23,930 bases of DNA from Patescibacteria group bacterium (lineage in GTDB: Bacteria; Patescibacteriota; Minisyncoccia; Minisyncoccales; Minisyncoccaceae), in the NCBI GenBank assembly GCA_030156465.1, contig JASGMO010000003.1, positions 1 to 23,930 of the forward strand. The letters run 5' to 3'. The number at the start of each line of letters is the position of its first letter. The first letter of the stretch is position 1. A program made the position numbers and the translations under genes. Positions 23,154 through 23,930 of the stretch are shown in pieces. The notes beneath the pieces are model-generated. The model had not been told where the DNA came from, did no database searches, and was given only the letters and a program-made list of their open reading frames with translations.

Positions 23154-23409
23154 AAAGGTTGCAAAAGCAGTGGCCATCTCTTTCAATTTCCTCTTTATGA
23201 TAAATACAAGGACAGATTATTCTTTTGTCTTCCTTTTTGTTTCCAGTCATTTTCCTACAAGGACAATATTTTTCTCCAAAGTTGTCTTTTCTAGCAATTA
23301 GTCCATTTAAAACTCCTTCTAATATTTTCTCGTTAGGATTTAAATTAAATCCATTCTCTTTTGCATAATCACCATATTCTTTTTTTAGTTTTTCTATTTC
23401 TTCATTCAT
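23143..23409 (-). CDS. Ferredoxin:thioredoxin reductase catalytic chain-like protein
   Basis: An 88-residue FTR catalytic (beta) subunit. The family's cysteines are all present: CPC (49-51), CPC (66-68) and CFC (81-83). They are expected to hold a [4Fe-4S] cluster next to a redox-active disulfide that reduces thioredoxin with electrons from ferredoxin. Spacing differs slightly from the plant/cyanobacterial enzyme (14 residues between the first two CPC motifs, where I recall 16), as in non-photosynthetic homologues. There is no variable subunit gene beside it. It overlaps the thioredoxin stop by four bases, so the thioredoxin is almost certainly its partner. Confidence 0.88.
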   Translation of the reverse strand: MNEEIEKLKKEYGDYAKENGFNLNPNEKILEGVLNGLIARKDNFGEKYCPCRKMTGNKKEDKRIICPCIYHKEEIERDGHCFCNLFTR

Positions 23410-23717
23410 ATATTTTTATTTATCCAACTTCTTATATCCTCAACATCTTTTAATCCCACAAAAAAACTTTTGACTTCTCCGTTAACAAATAACATAACGG
23501 TTGGTATTCTATCAATCCCAAAAGTATTTCCAGTTATTGGATTCTGATCTAAGTCCATTTTATAAAAATCAACTTTATCATCGTATTCCTCTTCCAATCT
23601 CTCAAGTATTGGTCCTAAAATCTTACAAGGAGGACACCATTGTGTATATACATCCAATAACACTGGCTTACCTGAAGATATTACTTCCTGAAATTTGTCA
23701 TCATTTAGTATATTCAT
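23406..23717 (-). CDS. Thioredoxin
   Basis: A 103-residue single-domain thioredoxin, cytoplasmic (no signal peptide). The active site is WCPPC at 27-31 where the usual form is WCGPC; the CPPC variant usually shifts the redox potential. The cis-proline is in RIPTVMLF (Pro72), and the C-terminal FFVGLKD and helix complete the fold. Its gene is first in a two-gene unit with the ferredoxin:thioredoxin reductase chain. The ~60 bp upstream is extremely AT-rich with a TATAAT-like string, so a promoter there is likely, but I cannot place it precisely. Confidence 0.94.
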   Translation of the reverse strand: MNILNDDKFQEVISSGKPVLLDVYTQWCPPCKILGPILERLEEEYDDKVDFYKMDLDQNPITGNTFGIDRIPTVMLFVNGEVKSFFVGLKDVEDIRSWINKNI

Positions 23718-23760
23718 ATTGATATAAATTATTATTACGCTTTTATTATATTATAATATT

Positions 23761-23789
23761 AAAAAAGAGGCAATAATTTATTGCTCTCT
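23761..23789 (-). terminator. Intrinsic terminator of the gene entering from the right edge
   Basis: On the minus strand, AGAGCAAT and ATTGCCTCT pair (one bulged C) around a short AAATT loop and run into six T. The stop codon of the partial gene lies inside the 5' side of the hairpin. This separates that gene from the thioredoxin operon. Confidence 0.6.
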
Positions 23790-23930
23790 TCTGTTCAACA
23801 GGACTCCTTTTTTCTGCATCCTTCTGACAATCCACCCCTCCTTCAATCCAATGGATTCAGTCATGATCTTCTTGATCATTTTCTTTAGTCCAACAATACA
23901 TATTTTCATAATATGATCGTCGTTCAATTC
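23778..23930 (-). CDS. C-terminal 50 residues of an unrecognised protein (cut by window edge)
   Basis: The minus-strand frame is open from the window edge to TAA at 23778-23780, giving 50 residues that end in WIVRRMQKKGVLLNRREQ. It is basic and contains two Cys-free helical-looking stretches. The codons (AAG, ATC, GGG, CTG) are richer in G and C than in the rest of the window, and a terminator overlaps the stop codon, which supports a real 3' end. I do not recognise the family from this fragment. Confidence 0.55.
   Translation of the reverse strand, partial: ELNDDHIMKICIVGLKKMIKKIMTESIGLKEGWIVRRMQKKGVLLNRREQ

Noticed and set aside
1..23930. Alternative genetic code with TGA as Gly or Trp
   Set aside because: Several genes end in TGA at exactly the expected family length and with ATGA overlaps; Trp is TGG throughout.
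1..23930. CRISPR array, insertion sequence, prophage or integrase
   Set aside because: No spaced direct repeats, terminal inverted repeats, transposase or recombinase motifs seen on either strand.

Overview
The window looks like chromosomal DNA of a candidate phyla radiation (Patescibacteria) bacterium. This is judged from the very AT-rich sequence, unusually short versions of standard enzymes (MurC 389 residues, Pgi/Pmi-like 288, AspRS 410), nearly gapless gene packing with many 4-base ATGA stop/start overlaps, and archaeal-looking families mixed with bacterial cell-wall genes. TGA is used as a normal stop codon, so the code-25 lineages (Gracilibacteria, Absconditabacteria) are excluded. I see no mobile element, CRISPR array, integrase or rRNA gene.

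Layout. (1) Positions 1-7060, minus strand: murD-ftsW-murG-gltX-gatC-gatA, a one-pass membrane protein gene, and the 5' part of a CAU-anticodon tRNA cut by the window edge. (2) 7098-7964, plus strand: a phosphoglucose/phosphomannose isomerase-like SIS protein. (3) 7942-18360, minus strand: one long operon, read thpR-murC-(7TM/coiled-coil protein)-aspS-D,D-carboxypeptidase-mraY-murL-GH130-GT4 fusion. (4) 18463-19110, plus strand: a PHP-domain phosphoesterase. (5) 19100-21789, minus strand: an inositol-lipid cassette, read ino1-PadR-like regulator-CDP-alcohol phosphatidyltransferase-HAD phosphatase. (6) 21850-23153, plus strand: a second PadR-like regulator, a small unknown gene and efp. (7) 23143-23717, minus strand: thioredoxin and a ferredoxin:thioredoxin reductase catalytic chain. 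(8) 23778-23930: the 3' end of an unrecognised gene with its own terminator.

How the genes fit together. Regions 1 and 3 form a peptidoglycan and division cluster in which murD-ftsW-murG keeps the order of the classical dcw cluster. The MurD has the motifs I associate with the MurD2 type, and a MurL-like epimerase lies in the same cluster. This suggests that D-Glu is made on the nucleotide precursor (L-Glu addition, then ATP-dependent epimerisation) and not by a free glutamate racemase. murE, murF, murA, murB and ddl are not in the window. gatA and gatC with gltX and an archaeal-type aspS suggest transamidation routes to Gln-tRNA and perhaps Asn-tRNA. Region 5 suggests myo-inositol-1-phosphate synthesis followed by transfer to a CDP-activated lipid, controlled by a perfect 16-bp palindrome in a divergent promoter.

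Two genome-scale habits stand out. First, several transcription units have a -10 box exactly 6 nt before the ATG, with a -35-like box 16-17 nt upstream and no visible Shine-Dalgarno sequence, which predicts leaderless mRNAs. Second, all three convergent gene pairs overlap at their stop codons by 11-23 bp. No stretch longer than about 300 bases lacks a gene.
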